Source: a virus
DNA length: 64,000 nucleotides
Direction: 5' to 3' (one strand)
Virus record (IMG/VR): IMGVR_UViG_3300047557_002430
Location: 1 to 64,000 of that record
In this document: one piece after another, positions 22,268 through 31,573 of the stretch
Layout: every line of letters starts with the position of its first letter
Numbering within the stretch: position 1 is the stretch's first letter
Notes under the pieces: generated by a model
Told to the model about the DNA's origin: nothing
Seen by the model: only the letters and a program-made list of their open reading frames with translations
The model's database searches: none
Position numbers and translations under genes: made by a program

Positions 22268-22992
22268 TGGCTAGCGTCCCTGGTGCTACTGGAGTTGTCG
22301 GAATACAGGGGCTTAGTGATCTTGTCGATCTTTTAGCGAGCAAAAATATTCCGTCTGATCAAATCGGTAAATTACTGCCTGCTCTTATTCCCGCTGTTGT
22401 TGGCGGTGGCGCCGCCGCTGCTGCCACGGCGGGTCCAGGTATTCTTGCCGGTGCAGGCAACTTTGCTAAAGCTGTAGGAGCCGATTACGTAGCTGAGCGT
22501 TTAGTAAGTGGTCTTGCTGGGTCACCTCAGCCAGCTTATGTTCCCTCTGATCCCGGCGGCAGTAAGTATCTGGTTACTCCTGACCAACAGAAAGCATATA
22601 TTGAGTTCGCGGCCAGAGAAAACTATAACCGAAACATTTATAACTTCATTGCTAGGGCTATCGGACTTCCCCAAATGAAGCCCGTAGAAGAACCTTCAGC
22701 TTATGCTGAGCGCTCTGCTGCCTTAACAAGTAGGCAAATGGCGGAAGCTACTGAACGTGAGATTGCATTGGAACGCGCCAAGCGTGGTTATGACCTTGCA
22801 ATTCAGCAAGTTATTTCCCAAGCTGAATTAGGTAAACAACGGCTTCAATCGCTAGGCGATGTACAAAGGCAACGAGTCGAGTCGGGTTATACAGCAGCTA
22901 CTAATATGTTTAGTGACGTTATGAAGAACGTCGTGGCACGAGAGCGGTTTGAAAATAACGCAACCCTAGCTGAATTAGCTAAACCTGTTTGA
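22267..22992 (+). CDS. Putative internal virion protein
   Basis: 241 residues. An Ala/Gly hydrophobic region (about 40-75, with GGGAAAAATAGPGILAGAG) that could insert in membrane, followed by a long charged helical region (ALTSRQMAEATEREIALERA, about 150-235). A membrane-active segment plus coiled coil is typical of ejected proteins of short-tailed phages. Inferred from composition only. Confidence 0.5.
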   Translation: MASVPGATGVVGIQGLSDLVDLLASKNIPSDQIGKLLPALIPAVVGGGAAAAATAGPGILAGAGNFAKAVGADYVAERLVSGLAGSPQPAYVPSDPGGSKYLVTPDQQKAYIEFAARENYNRNIYNFIARAIGLPQMKPVEEPSAYAERSAALTSRQMAEATEREIALERAKRGYDLAIQQVISQAELGKQRLQSLGDVQRQRVESGYTAATNMFSDVMKNVVARERFENNATLAELAKPV

Positions 22993-23002
22993 GGATCTTC
23001 CC

Positions 23003-23815
23003 ATGACCGATTTTTTAGGCGAGGCAGGTAAAGCAGCAGAACAAATCCTCCGGCTTAGTAACCCGGTGGGGTGGGCTTTTACGCTACACGATGTTATTAA
23101 GGGCACATATCCTCGCCCTGATGGTAATACTCCGTTTGCTACGGGCGACCGCCAGATCGGTTCAAAAGTTGATGATCCTCGATTTGGTACAACTTATTAC
23201 GCTGGTGAAGCTTACGGAACTCAGACTCCTGGATCTTTTATAAAAATTGATCCCACTCGGGCTACGTCTGACCCCCGTGAGCAAGCTATTTTCCGAACTG
23301 TACAACAGCAATTGCGGCAAAAACTTGCCGCCGAAAGTAAGGCTGCAACGACGGGAGGTTCCACGCGGGCTGGTACTAGCAGTGGTGGGGCAAAAGCACC
23401 TTCGTCCGGTCCTGCACCTAAACCGGATACGCCTGCTGTGAGCACTGAAATCCCTCAGAAGGGGGATGCTCAGATGGACGCCATCCTTAAAACAATTAAG
23501 GAATGGGGGAGTCCTGAAAACAGGGCTATTTTCACTCAGCAAGATTTAGAGGCTGAGGTTAAGCGAGCGCTTATAACCAACGCTCTTTCGATGCGTCAGT
23601 CGCGAGAGAATACAAAACGCCAAGTTGAGTTAGAGAATATTAAAGCTTGGCGTGATTTAGAGTCCGCTCGAATCGAAGCTAACTCCCGCCAAGCCGCTGC
23701 GTTAGGCGCCGCTGTGGCCATGTCGATGCAGCCGAATGTTTCGTACATGGATGCCATGCAAAAGACTTATGCTAGTGCTATGGCTCCTTATACAAATTTC
23801 TCTCTGAAGGCATAG
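23003..23815 (+). CDS. Putative internal virion protein
   Basis: 270 residues: an amphipathic N-terminus (FLGEAGKAAEQILRLSNPVG), a Gly/Thr/Ser/Pro-rich linker (about 110-150), and a helical charged C-terminal half (about 160-260). Shares the tripartite layout of its neighbours. No enzymatic motif. Confidence 0.5.
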   Translation: MTDFLGEAGKAAEQILRLSNPVGWAFTLHDVIKGTYPRPDGNTPFATGDRQIGSKVDDPRFGTTYYAGEAYGTQTPGSFIKIDPTRATSDPREQAIFRTVQQQLRQKLAAESKAATTGGSTRAGTSSGGAKAPSSGPAPKPDTPAVSTEIPQKGDAQMDAILKTIKEWGSPENRAIFTQQDLEAEVKRALITNALSMRQSRENTKRQVELENIKAWRDLESARIEANSRQAAALGAAVAMSMQPNVSYMDAMQKTYASAMAPYTNFSLKA

Positions 23816-23819
23816 AAAT

Positions 23820-24629
23820 ATGGTTCTCCCTGTTGCAGCCGCTTTTACATTACCGATAATCCCCGGTCTTGCTTCTGCTGCCGGAATAGGAACTGCTGCT
23901 GCGGGAGCTGCCGGAGCTGCGGGAGCAGGTTTAGGTACTGCCGGATTATTGTCTGGGGCCGGAGCTTTATTGGGCGGCGGCGCTTCTTTAGCCAACGCTT
24001 TTATGGGCGGTGGTGGCGGAGGTTCGGCTGCTCCTGGGTATGACTACGCTTCCTTATATGCGTATCAGGCTCAGCCAGGTAATGTAGCGCTCACCACCGC
24101 TGGCTCAGAGTTAGCCAATTTAATGGCTGGTTATACAGGAACTAAAGGTATTGCTGCAAAAGTCTTAGGTCAGACAGCATACGATCAGTTTGATACCGCT
24201 AAACAACAACAGCAAACTTTATCTGGTCTACAGGCTGGTATTGCTTCTCAATACGCCAGTAGCGCTATCGGTCTTGGTGATTTAGCTGGTAAGGCTAAGA
24301 TTGCCACGGAGATGATGGGGCCTGAGGTAGCCTCGGCATTAACAAAACAATACGCCGAAGGTGTCCAGCAGTTAGCTACCGAAGGTCTTAAGGGTCAAAC
24401 GGCTTTATTAACTCCTGGGGCTACTGCCCTTGCTCAATCTTTCACAGATGCTCAGCGAGCAACAAATAAGTTAGCTGGAGATATCGCTTCGACTAACTTG
24501 CGCATTAAAGAGCAACAAGAAAATACGCGAAACCAAGCATTCTTAGCGCGGCAACAGTTTTCTAATTGGCAAGCGAAAAAACAAGTAGAAACTTCTCTTG
24601 CTATGGGGGCTCATCAAGCTTTTGCATGA
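23820..24629 (+). CDS. Putative internal virion protein with Gly/Ala membrane segments
   Basis: 269 residues. The first 70 residues are strongly hydrophobic and Gly/Ala-rich (AAGIGTAAAGAAGAAGAG, GALLGGGASLANAFMGG). The rest is Gln/Ala-rich coiled coil (LRIKEQQENTRNQAFLARQQ). Reminiscent of T7 gp14-like ejection proteins, although no homology is claimed. Overlaps the next gene by ATGA. Confidence 0.52.
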   Translation: MVLPVAAAFTLPIIPGLASAAGIGTAAAGAAGAAGAGLGTAGLLSGAGALLGGGASLANAFMGGGGGGSAAPGYDYASLYAYQAQPGNVALTTAGSELANLMAGYTGTKGIAAKVLGQTAYDQFDTAKQQQQTLSGLQAGIASQYASSAIGLGDLAGKAKIATEMMGPEVASALTKQYAEGVQQLATEGLKGQTALLTPGATALAQSFTDAQRATNKLAGDIASTNLRIKEQQENTRNQAFLARQQFSNWQAKKQVETSLAMGAHQAFA

Positions 24630-25156
24630 TTAAAGCACAGATTGGCGATTCTACAACTGTTGGAGATTGGTTAAATAGCTTAGATAAGTCTCAAAAGGAC
24701 GCTTTTGTTTTTTACGCTAAGAACGCTACTAGCGATATTGAAGCTTACCTATACGCTCGGTTTTTAAAACCGTCGTACCAAGGGAGCATCTCTGATTTAA
24801 CCGCGTGGGTACAAGAAAAATACCCTAAAGAAGATCTTAGAAAGATCTTGTTAATAGAAATCGATAATATGAAGACAGACATTGATAATGTCCGTAATAT
24901 GACTGTGACTGGGATGTTAGATCATGCAACGGCTGCGACGAAGATCTCTGCTTTGCAAAAAGAACTTCGTTCGCATATTCAGGCTGTTCGGTCTATTTCA
25001 GATGGGCTTGATCGTCGCGGCCTTTTATTGGCTGGTGCTGATCGATGCCTCCGCGAACTAATGCAGACGTTTGATGGTCAGCCAACAATACAGAGCCTTT
25101 TAGATGACTCTGCATTGCTGGTGTGGTCTACTTTGGAGCGAGAGGAGAAATCCTAA
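24626..25156 (+). CDS. Hypothetical helical protein
   Basis: 176 residues from ATG 24626 (MIKAQIGDSTTVGDWLNSL), sharing ATGA with the previous stop. Helical and charged throughout. No motif. Last of the rightward virion-type genes before the leftward glycan pair; overlaps the GH130-like gene by 4 bases at its end. Confidence 0.5.
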   Translation: MIKAQIGDSTTVGDWLNSLDKSQKDAFVFYAKNATSDIEAYLYARFLKPSYQGSISDLTAWVQEKYPKEDLRKILLIEIDNMKTDIDNVRNMTVTGMLDHATAATKISALQKELRSHIQAVRSISDGLDRRGLLLAGADRCLRELMQTFDGQPTIQSLLDDSALLVWSTLEREEKS

Positions 25157-26232
25157 TCAACAGGCTCTAAGAGCTTCGTGATATTTTCTAGCGGGCACCT
25201 GAAGATACCGATGAAGGCGTCATTGACCCCTAGGGACATTACTAGCTCTGTGTTGTCCACGAACGCGCCGAACGGAAGGATAACCGCGGGCTGATTTGAT
25301 ACCGGATTGCCTGTGTAGTCAGTCCATACGATTAATTTGTCGTTTAAGGAACCAGAGAACAGAGGTTTCTTGATTACATGAGTCACTTTCGTAAACTCTT
25401 TATCGATTAGGTAAGCACCAAGATGGTAGAGGAGATAACGCTGTCCGTTATTATCAAAAGCTACATGTTTCCAGTGGTAGAAAATTAAGTAGCCGTACTT
25501 AAGGTCGATCGGCGGAAGGGAGTTAAATGTTGCAGCTCCTTTTGTTACCTCTTCTAAAGCGTCTGTATTTATCTCGATCTTTTTGTTGCCCTCGCTTTCG
25601 ATAATTAAGGGCCTTGTGGAATACAGGCAGCGCAACTCATCCTTATGAGAGAAGAAACACCAGTTCTTCTCTGGTACGCCTTTTTCTAAGTTTTTGCCGA
25701 TCGGAGGGATTGCTGCCCTAACAGCTTCACCGAGAGGATCGATATAGCAAACAACTACTTTCGGTTGATCGAACAGTTTCTTATTACCTTTGTTGTACTT
25801 GCTTGCGTATGTAGACCCGACAAACTGTACATACAGTTCATCATCGGGACCGACAAACAGCCGTGGGTCTTCGTAGCTGAGCCTATGTTTATTCGGTCGG
25901 ATCTTTTTAGCGCCGATGATGGTTTCATCGTCATGCAGGAGACCTAAGTAAATATCTGTTGGAGCATTATTCAGGTAGTTATAGTTTCCGTCATGTTTAA
26001 ATCCAAAGGGTTCCGGCTGCGAACGCCAGGCAATATACGTTTTGTCTTTATGTCGTTGAATTGAGGGGCTGAAGTTAACCACGGAATCTTCTGGGAGACC
26101 TCGTGCAATTCGCGTAAAGGTTCCACCTAAAGCTTCCGCTTGGCCATACACATCTGGTATGCCTTTTTGCAGAGTCCGCACCGGATACAGGCAGTGCGAA
26201 TTGGTGTGATAAAAACGGTGCGTAGTTTGCAT
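25153..26232 (-). CDS. GH130-like five-bladed propeller glycan enzyme
   Basis: 359 residues. Motifs recall the GH130/GH43-like beta-propeller superfamily: VVNFSPSIQRHKDKTYIAWR (about 48-67), YEDPRLFVG with the EDPR signature, and VPEKNWCFFSHKDELRCLYS with the EKNW motif found in GH130 and related mannosyltransferases. It may phosphorolyse or transfer mannose-type sugars. Lies 3 bases downstream of a GT4 gene, so the two form a leftward glycan unit. Substrate unknown. Confidence 0.62.
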   Translation of the reverse strand: MQTTHRFYHTNSHCLYPVRTLQKGIPDVYGQAEALGGTFTRIARGLPEDSVVNFSPSIQRHKDKTYIAWRSQPEPFGFKHDGNYNYLNNAPTDIYLGLLHDDETIIGAKKIRPNKHRLSYEDPRLFVGPDDELYVQFVGSTYASKYNKGNKKLFDQPKVVVCYIDPLGEAVRAAIPPIGKNLEKGVPEKNWCFFSHKDELRCLYSTRPLIIESEGNKKIEINTDALEEVTKGAATFNSLPPIDLKYGYLIFYHWKHVAFDNNGQRYLLYHLGAYLIDKEFTKVTHVIKKPLFSGSLNDKLIVWTDYTGNPVSNQPAVILPFGAFVDNTELVMSLGVNDAFIGIFRCPLENITKLLEPVD

Positions 26233-26235
26233 GGT

Positions 26236-27408
26236 TCAGTTCAGGAGATCTTTTACAGCGTGAGAAAAACCGGCAGCTACGTTTTCCCAGCGATATTCAT
26301 TTCGCTGCGTGACTGCGTAGCAAGAATCAGCGACTTCGTTGTAAACCTCTTTGTTGTGGTAAAGCTCATTTAGGTTTTCTACAGCATGGTCTACGTTAAT
26401 AAGACCCCGCTCCACCCCAAGATCTTTATCGACAACCCACGTGGCGATATCGGTCAGAAGTGCTGCTTCCTCCCAGATGTCGGCGCAGGCGGTGTGATTC
26501 GGGACTACCTGAGGTTTGCGGCAGCTTGCGTGTTCAAACGAAACCAGACCCCAACCTTCGCCATCTGCGGTGTTGATGCCAACGTCACAGGAGTTATAAA
26601 TCCTGTTGAGCATTTCGTCGGAAGGCGCATCCAAGTAATTAAGTTCTGTAGAGGTAAGCACCAAACGTTTTACAGGGTCTAGGCCATACTTCTGCATTTC
26701 CCTGTTAAACAGAGGAATCACATCCCACCCCATGTCCTTCGCCCCCATATGGAGGTAAAGCATGGTCTCTGGTTTATCTACAGCGAATTTGGCGAAGGCT
26801 TGGATCGTCAGATCGATCCTCTTTCTCGGTTGATTTCGGTTTGCATTCAGAACGATAAATTTATCGTTCGGCAATCCGAGAGCTGCTCTGGCTTCTTCCT
26901 TAGGCATCGGCGTAAATTTACCGACATCAACCCCGTGGGGAAGAACACCTAAACGTTCGGCTTTGACACCGTGCTTTAAAATGCGGTGAGCGCAGTTAAT
27001 CGTAAAGGTGATTGCCATATCCCAATGAGGGATATTGCGCAACATGTCAGAAAAATACGCTTCGCTATCAATTGGAAAGTAACAAACAAATTTAAACTTA
27101 AGCTCATCTTTCATGAACTGGATGCGCTCCCAAACTTGGTTGCAAATCCAGATATCCTGAAGGCAGATAAAAACGTCGGGTCTTACTTTCTGTAGGATCT
27201 CAGGAAGCCTGGGGATCCCAAAACGATCTCCGCAATGCACGTTAGTTGCGGGATACACAGTAAACGGGTAGTCGTGCGGGTCTCCCGAATAATTCAGCCC
27301 CAGCACGTGGACTTCATGTTCCTTAGCTAAATGAGCTAGTACACTATGTGTTACCCGAGCGAACCCAGTATTACAACACGCATCACCGTACCAAAGAATT
27401 TTTGCCAT
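26236..27408 (-). CDS. Glycosyltransferase family 4-like protein
   Basis: 390 residues, GT-B fold. N-terminal strand and Gly loop ILWYGDACCNTGFARVTHS, mid-region LGLPNDKFIVLNANRNQPRK (start of the second Rossmann half), and C-terminal GWGLVSFEHASCRKPQV with the GT4 E-x7-E-like donor site. Probably transfers a nucleotide-activated sugar. First gene of the leftward pair; its start faces the terminase gene. Confidence 0.82.
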   Translation of the reverse strand: MAKILWYGDACCNTGFARVTHSVLAHLAKEHEVHVLGLNYSGDPHDYPFTVYPATNVHCGDRFGIPRLPEILQKVRPDVFICLQDIWICNQVWERIQFMKDELKFKFVCYFPIDSEAYFSDMLRNIPHWDMAITFTINCAHRILKHGVKAERLGVLPHGVDVGKFTPMPKEEARAALGLPNDKFIVLNANRNQPRKRIDLTIQAFAKFAVDKPETMLYLHMGAKDMGWDVIPLFNREMQKYGLDPVKRLVLTSTELNYLDAPSDEMLNRIYNSCDVGINTADGEGWGLVSFEHASCRKPQVVPNHTACADIWEEAALLTDIATWVVDKDLGVERGLINVDHAVENLNELYHNKEVYNEVADSCYAVTQRNEYRWENVAAGFSHAVKDLLN

Positions 27409-27461
27409 TCTTAATTGGCATTGAAGTACAGTTAATATAGCGGTACTGTCAACTTACTGAT

Positions 27462-28982
27462 ATGCCAAGTCGGGAAACGTTTGCGTATCGGCGGGCAGCT
27501 CAGATGCGGGCGCTACGCGCAACAGAGGATACGTCAAATACAGTTGACACTATTTATTCTAAAGCCGCTAACGACTTCCATACGTTCTGTACGCTTCTGG
27601 ATAAGCCTCCAGCAAAGCACATGTTGGAGTGGCACCAGCACCTAATTACAGGGGAATCGAACAAATACCTTTTAGATATCGCAGGGCAGAATCTCTCCAT
27701 CCTGGCGCCGCGCGGCTCAGCAAAGTCCACAGTCCTTAACCTCTTTACCGCGTGGGTTATTGGCCGCCACACGACAGCTAAGCGCCCTTTACAGATTATT
27801 TACGTCTCTTACAACATCGCAACGGCTATTCCGAAGAGCAGAATTATCCGTCAGATCATCGATTCTCCTGAATTTAAAAAAGTTTTTCCGAAAGTTCAGC
27901 TAAGAGCAGGGATGCAGTCGGATATTGGTTGGTCGATTGATTTTGAATATGCAGGTATCCCTCGGATTGGTGACGAAGAATTTACTTTACGAGCTGCTGG
28001 TCTACGAGGTTCGATTACGTCTAAACGTGCGCATCTCGTAATCGTGGATGACCCAATAAAATCGAGCGCGGATATTAAAAATCCGGCGATTCGGGAGGAG
28101 ATGAACAATAACTGGTCGTCTGTTATCGCTCCGATTATCTTCGAGGGCGGCCGAGCGCTCTGTTTGGGCACTCGATTCCACCCTCTCGACATCCATAAAA
28201 CGATGTTTGTGCCCGAAAAAGGGTGGAAGCAGGTTACGCAAGAGGCTATTACGTATAGCAACATGGGCGAACCGGTCAGTTATTGGCCCGAACAATGGTC
28301 TGCAGAGTATTTGTTGGGTCAAAAAGAGCTAGATCCTGTTGCTTTTGCCTTCCAGTATCAGCAACAGCCCGTTATGACGTCAGATTTAGTGGTTTCACCT
28401 GATTTATTGGTGAAAGGGGAAGTTGTAACCGAGTTCGATTCCCTCGCCGTGGGAATAGATCTCTCTGCAAGCAAAAATGAGACCAGTGATTACACAGCTT
28501 TTGTGTTAGGAGGGCGTTTAAAAGATAAATACTACATAATTGACGCGCATCAGTGCCGTTCGATCGGAAATTTAGAGAAAATTGATCTCTTGTGCGACAT
28601 GTTACTGGAATGGGGCATCCTTACGCAGCACGACGGTGTATTTTTACCCACATATTCGACTATTACGCTCGTTGTAGAGTCTGTCGCGTATCAAGCGTCT
28701 CTTGCGGCGGACTTAAAACGCGTTCTGATCAATGAACGTGAGCTGGGTAACCTTCATATTCATGAAGTTAAAGGTTTTAGAGGGGACAAGATCGCCCGGT
28801 TCCGTGGAACTTTAGGATTGCTAGAAAACAAGAAAATTACGTTCAATAAATACCGTAAATTCGACGCTTTGTTCGATCAGTTGATCAACGTCGGCGCCAC
28901 GGCTCACGATGACCTGCTGGACGCCTACACCTGGCTAATCCAGTTTTTACAAAGACGTGGTGAATTTTCGATTGAATACTGA
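27462..28982 (+). CDS. Terminase large subunit
   Basis: 506 residues. Walker A LAPRGSAKST (about 81-90), Walker B HLVIVDD (about 191-197), and coupling motif near GTRFHPLD. The C-terminal RNase H-like nuclease has Asp in VGIDLSASKNETSDY (about 332) and HDDLLDAYTW near 490. It pumps DNA into the prohead and cuts concatemers. Full length. No small subunit was recognised nearby. Marks the start of the head module. Confidence 0.9.
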   Translation: MPSRETFAYRRAAQMRALRATEDTSNTVDTIYSKAANDFHTFCTLLDKPPAKHMLEWHQHLITGESNKYLLDIAGQNLSILAPRGSAKSTVLNLFTAWVIGRHTTAKRPLQIIYVSYNIATAIPKSRIIRQIIDSPEFKKVFPKVQLRAGMQSDIGWSIDFEYAGIPRIGDEEFTLRAAGLRGSITSKRAHLVIVDDPIKSSADIKNPAIREEMNNNWSSVIAPIIFEGGRALCLGTRFHPLDIHKTMFVPEKGWKQVTQEAITYSNMGEPVSYWPEQWSAEYLLGQKELDPVAFAFQYQQQPVMTSDLVVSPDLLVKGEVVTEFDSLAVGIDLSASKNETSDYTAFVLGGRLKDKYYIIDAHQCRSIGNLEKIDLLCDMLLEWGILTQHDGVFLPTYSTITLVVESVAYQASLAADLKRVLINERELGNLHIHEVKGFRGDKIARFRGTLGLLENKKITFNKYRKFDALFDQLINVGATAHDDLLDAYTWLIQFLQRRGEFSIEY

Positions 28983-29040
28983 TTAACTCGCTTTCAGCGT
29001 CATAGATTGTTCCTGTTCTCTCGGCGGTGCCGAGCTAAAA

Positions 29041-29913
29041 ATGTCTAAGAAAATCTGGGTCGCCATCACAGCACACAATCCTTTGGCGCGTTTAAACCCG
29101 CTTATTAATGTTCTAACTGAGTACCAAAAATATCCTCATGACGTTCACATTAATGTGTACGTTAATTATGAGGCTCAAGAGGACGTGCCAACACTAGAGG
29201 CGGTGTTGGAACCCTTTAGCGATCTGAACGTTCAGATAAAAGTAGCTTCGCCTGACTATAAAGGTTGGTTTCTCACGTGGGCGCATAAAACAGACTTAGC
29301 ACTCGCAATCCTTAATCGCGAAGCAGACTATTACGTCTATCAAGAAAATGATGTCCTGATTCGTAAGGATAACTTTGATTATTACGTTAAGTGGAAGCCT
29401 GCTCTTAATCGTTACGGCTTGGAGCCTGGATTTGCTCTTTATGAAAGTTTCGAAGGTAAACGAGTACCAATCGGTAACTATGAAAAATGGAGCCTAACCA
29501 AGGAGACACCTAAGGTTTGGCACGACTTTGGTTTTATGGTTCCAAAAATCCTCGTGGTTGATTATGAGGTTGACTTCTTTATCCAGTTGGGTAGCCCGTA
29601 TTACTGCGGCATGATCTTGGATCAATTAGACGGAGAGCAGTATATTCGGTCTGACAGTTTTGACCCAGAAAAGAGTTATGTAAAAACTGGAATTAGGAAC
29701 TGGCCTATTGCTGATCGCAGCTCCATGGGCTTGGCCTTTGAAGATCTTCCCCACGGGTATGAGCACAGGCGTTGTGTTCCGGTCTATAAAAACAAAACCC
29801 AGTATCAAATCCTTGAGTGTGGCCTAATTCGGCACGACGACGATAAATACTCTAAAAACCTAAAAGAGAGACACAACAAATTATTATGTGTTGAGGAGAT
29901 GCTCGTCGTGTGA
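29041..29913 (+). CDS. Putative glycosyltransferase (GT-A-like)
   Basis: 290 residues. Opening IWVAITAHNPLARLNPLINV resembles GT-A enzymes, and YYVYQENDVLIRKDNFDYY has ENDV in the DxD position (about 100-118). The C-terminal part has ECGLIRHDDDKY. Family not certain. Inserted between terminase and portal genes, where glycan genes are unusual. Confidence 0.55.
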   Translation: MSKKIWVAITAHNPLARLNPLINVLTEYQKYPHDVHINVYVNYEAQEDVPTLEAVLEPFSDLNVQIKVASPDYKGWFLTWAHKTDLALAILNREADYYVYQENDVLIRKDNFDYYVKWKPALNRYGLEPGFALYESFEGKRVPIGNYEKWSLTKETPKVWHDFGFMVPKILVVDYEVDFFIQLGSPYYCGMILDQLDGEQYIRSDSFDPEKSYVKTGIRNWPIADRSSMGLAFEDLPHGYEHRRCVPVYKNKTQYQILECGLIRHDDDKYSKNLKERHNKLLCVEEMLVV

Positions 29914-29974
29914 TTTAAAGTGCGGCATAGTGGGGCTGAATACGTCCACATTTGTTACTTCTACTTAGGGAAAC

Positions 29975-30277
29975 ATGAGTGCCAAACCCTTCCACGAAGC
30001 GACGCCTACCGATTACGACGATTTTTGGAACGATGCAATGGAACGATCTTCTGGTTCAATCCTGCAGGCTGATAAAGCGGTTAGACCAGATTACTACAAA
30101 CGTAATGGTTTAGAATGTTATGACGTTCAGCGAGCTTCTATGGGGCTCGTAAAATATCAGGGCTATCTTGAAGGATGTGCCCAGAAATACCTGTGGCGTT
30201 GGGAACAGAAAAACGGGAAACAGGATCTGCAAAAAGCGGTCGAATATTTGAGTAAACTTATAGAAACACTCGATTGA
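29975..30277 (+). CDS. DUF3310-like protein
   Basis: 100 residues. The C-terminal 70 follow the DUF3310 pattern: PDYYKRNGLECYDVQRASMG, then GCAQKYLWRWEQKNGKQDLQ and KAVEYLSKLIETL. The family is common in phages, sometimes fused to nucleotide kinases; its role is unknown. Good pattern match. Confidence 0.75.
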   Translation: MSAKPFHEATPTDYDDFWNDAMERSSGSILQADKAVRPDYYKRNGLECYDVQRASMGLVKYQGYLEGCAQKYLWRWEQKNGKQDLQKAVEYLSKLIETLD

Positions 30278-30278
30278 T

Positions 30279-30566
30279 ATGGACGTAAGAGCTTTTGGCG
30301 GTTCGTTTTATCCGTATAGCGCCAACCTTCCTTATACGAGTGGGTTTTTAGTCACTGCCAGCGGGCAGTCCACAAATTTCCCTGCTTGCCGTGCTGTTTA
30401 TATTGATGACGGAAACAGCAACCAGAATCTTCAAGTAATTTTGACGGATGCTCCCGGTACTCCGATTACCATCCGTAAGGTAACAGCAAACGCTCTCATT
30501 CCGATTTCAATCACAACCATCAGTGGTGCCGAAACAACCGTGGAAAAAGTTGTGGTGCTCTACTGA
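30279..30566 (+). CDS. Small beta-rich structural protein
   Basis: 95 residues, beta-strand rich (TASGQSTNFPACRAVYIDDG, VTANALIPISITTI), with the composition of small virion decoration or tail-spike base proteins. One base overlaps the next ATG. No named family. Confidence 0.55.
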   Translation: MDVRAFGGSFYPYSANLPYTSGFLVTASGQSTNFPACRAVYIDDGNSNQNLQVILTDAPGTPITIRKVTANALIPISITTISGAETTVEKVVVLY

Positions 30567-30796
30567 TGGCCGAAATCGCTAAAAAAAGAGATCCGCAAAA
30601 GTGGGCTCGGGCTAAGGCTAAGGCCCGTGCCAAACTCGGCGGCCATAGTGCACGGGCGATGCAGCTTGCGACTAAGTATTATAAAGAAATGGGAGGACGT
30701 TACGAAGGTAAAAAGTCCTCTGAAAATCGCCTTTCGCGGTGGTCTAAAGAAGACTGGCAGACACGAGAGGAGTACGAAAAATCTAAGGAAGACTGA
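30566..30796 (+). CDS. Small basic protein with GHSARAMQLA motif (DUF5872-like)
   Basis: 76 residues, very basic. KWARAKAKARAKLGGHSARA, MQLATKYYKE, then GGRYEGKK and LSRWSKEDW. The HSARxMQLA...YK...GY.GKK..N.L..W...W pattern recurs in phage and giant-virus proteins; I believe it is DUF5872-like. Possibly DNA or virion associated. Overlaps neighbours by one base each. Confidence 0.58.
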   Translation: MAEIAKKRDPQKWARAKAKARAKLGGHSARAMQLATKYYKEMGGRYEGKKSSENRLSRWSKEDWQTREEYEKSKED

Positions 30797-31008
30797 TGGC
30801 TTACACAACGACTGACCTGTTAACCGCTCTCGGCGGCAAAAAAACTTTTTCTACCGAGGTTCTGCCAGAATCCAAGGATTTTGAGGCTTACTTAATAGGT
30901 TCAGATTACTCTTCGATTATGAAATCTCTTTTGGATAGAACTAAGGATGCCCTTCTTTTAAAAGCCTATGCTGATCGGAAACTTATAGACCCCTCTGCGA
31001 GTATGTAA
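30796..31008 (+). CDS. Hypothetical protein
   Basis: 70 residues, mixed, beginning MAYTTTDLLTALGGKKTFST. Coupled by one-base overlap to the previous gene. No recognised motif. Confidence 0.5.
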   Translation: MAYTTTDLLTALGGKKTFSTEVLPESKDFEAYLIGSDYSSIMKSLLDRTKDALLLKAYADRKLIDPSASM

Positions 31009-31009
31009 T

Positions 31010-31225
31010 ATGTCGGACTTAGCTAGGGAAAAGGGTCGGACTGAGCGGTATTTACCCCGAGCAGCTTGGGCAGCACTTTCTGCCGAAGAACGTCGCGCAA
31101 CTGACGAAAAAAAGAAGGCCGCCACACGCGGGGATAAACCTGTGAATACTAGAGTACCTAATACCAATAAAGCTAGAGAAGCTCGTAAAAAGGCTTCCGA
31201 GTACATCAAGCGTAAAGCTCAATGA
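31010..31225 (+). CDS. Small basic protein, YLPxAAW type
   Basis: 71 residues, Lys/Arg-rich. RYLPRAAWAALSAEERRATD followed by KKKAATRG and VPNTNKAREARKKA. Similar small basic proteins occur beside GHSAR-type proteins in phages and large viruses. Probably DNA-binding or capsid-internal. Overlaps the next gene by ATGA. Confidence 0.55.
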   Translation: MSDLAREKGRTERYLPRAAWAALSAEERRATDEKKKAATRGDKPVNTRVPNTNKAREARKKASEYIKRKAQ

Positions 31226-31548
31226 TTAATCCGCAGAGCCCTTTCGGTCAAGCAAGCCAGTTTTTTGGTTCTGCTTTCAATGACATGAAACAAGCGTCGG
31301 AGTTTCAGGAACGTGTTCAGGGCTCTAACAGCCCTAAAAATTTATATTCGGAAGAATATGACCGTTCTCATATGTACGGGTCTGTGCCTCCGCGAACTTC
31401 TGCGTATAGCCCGGATCAAACGAGTGTCAGTAGTGTCGAGTCACTGAAAGAAGAACTCCTATCGACCGCTCGCGCTCAACAGCGTTCCTCGAACGGAAGT
31501 ATCGCAGTGCGGGCAGGCGGTGGTATTAATACTGCCATTCGACGCTAA
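31222..31548 (+). CDS. Hypothetical protein, possible virion component
   Basis: 108 residues, Ser/Gln/Asn-rich (FGQASQFFGSAFNDMKQASE), C-terminus basic. No motif. Part of the head-module operon. Confidence 0.48.
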   Translation: MINPQSPFGQASQFFGSAFNDMKQASEFQERVQGSNSPKNLYSEEYDRSHMYGSVPPRTSAYSPDQTSVSSVESLKEELLSTARAQQRSSNGSIAVRAGGGINTAIRR

Positions 31549-31573
31549 TATACTGACAGTCGCGTGACTGTTT

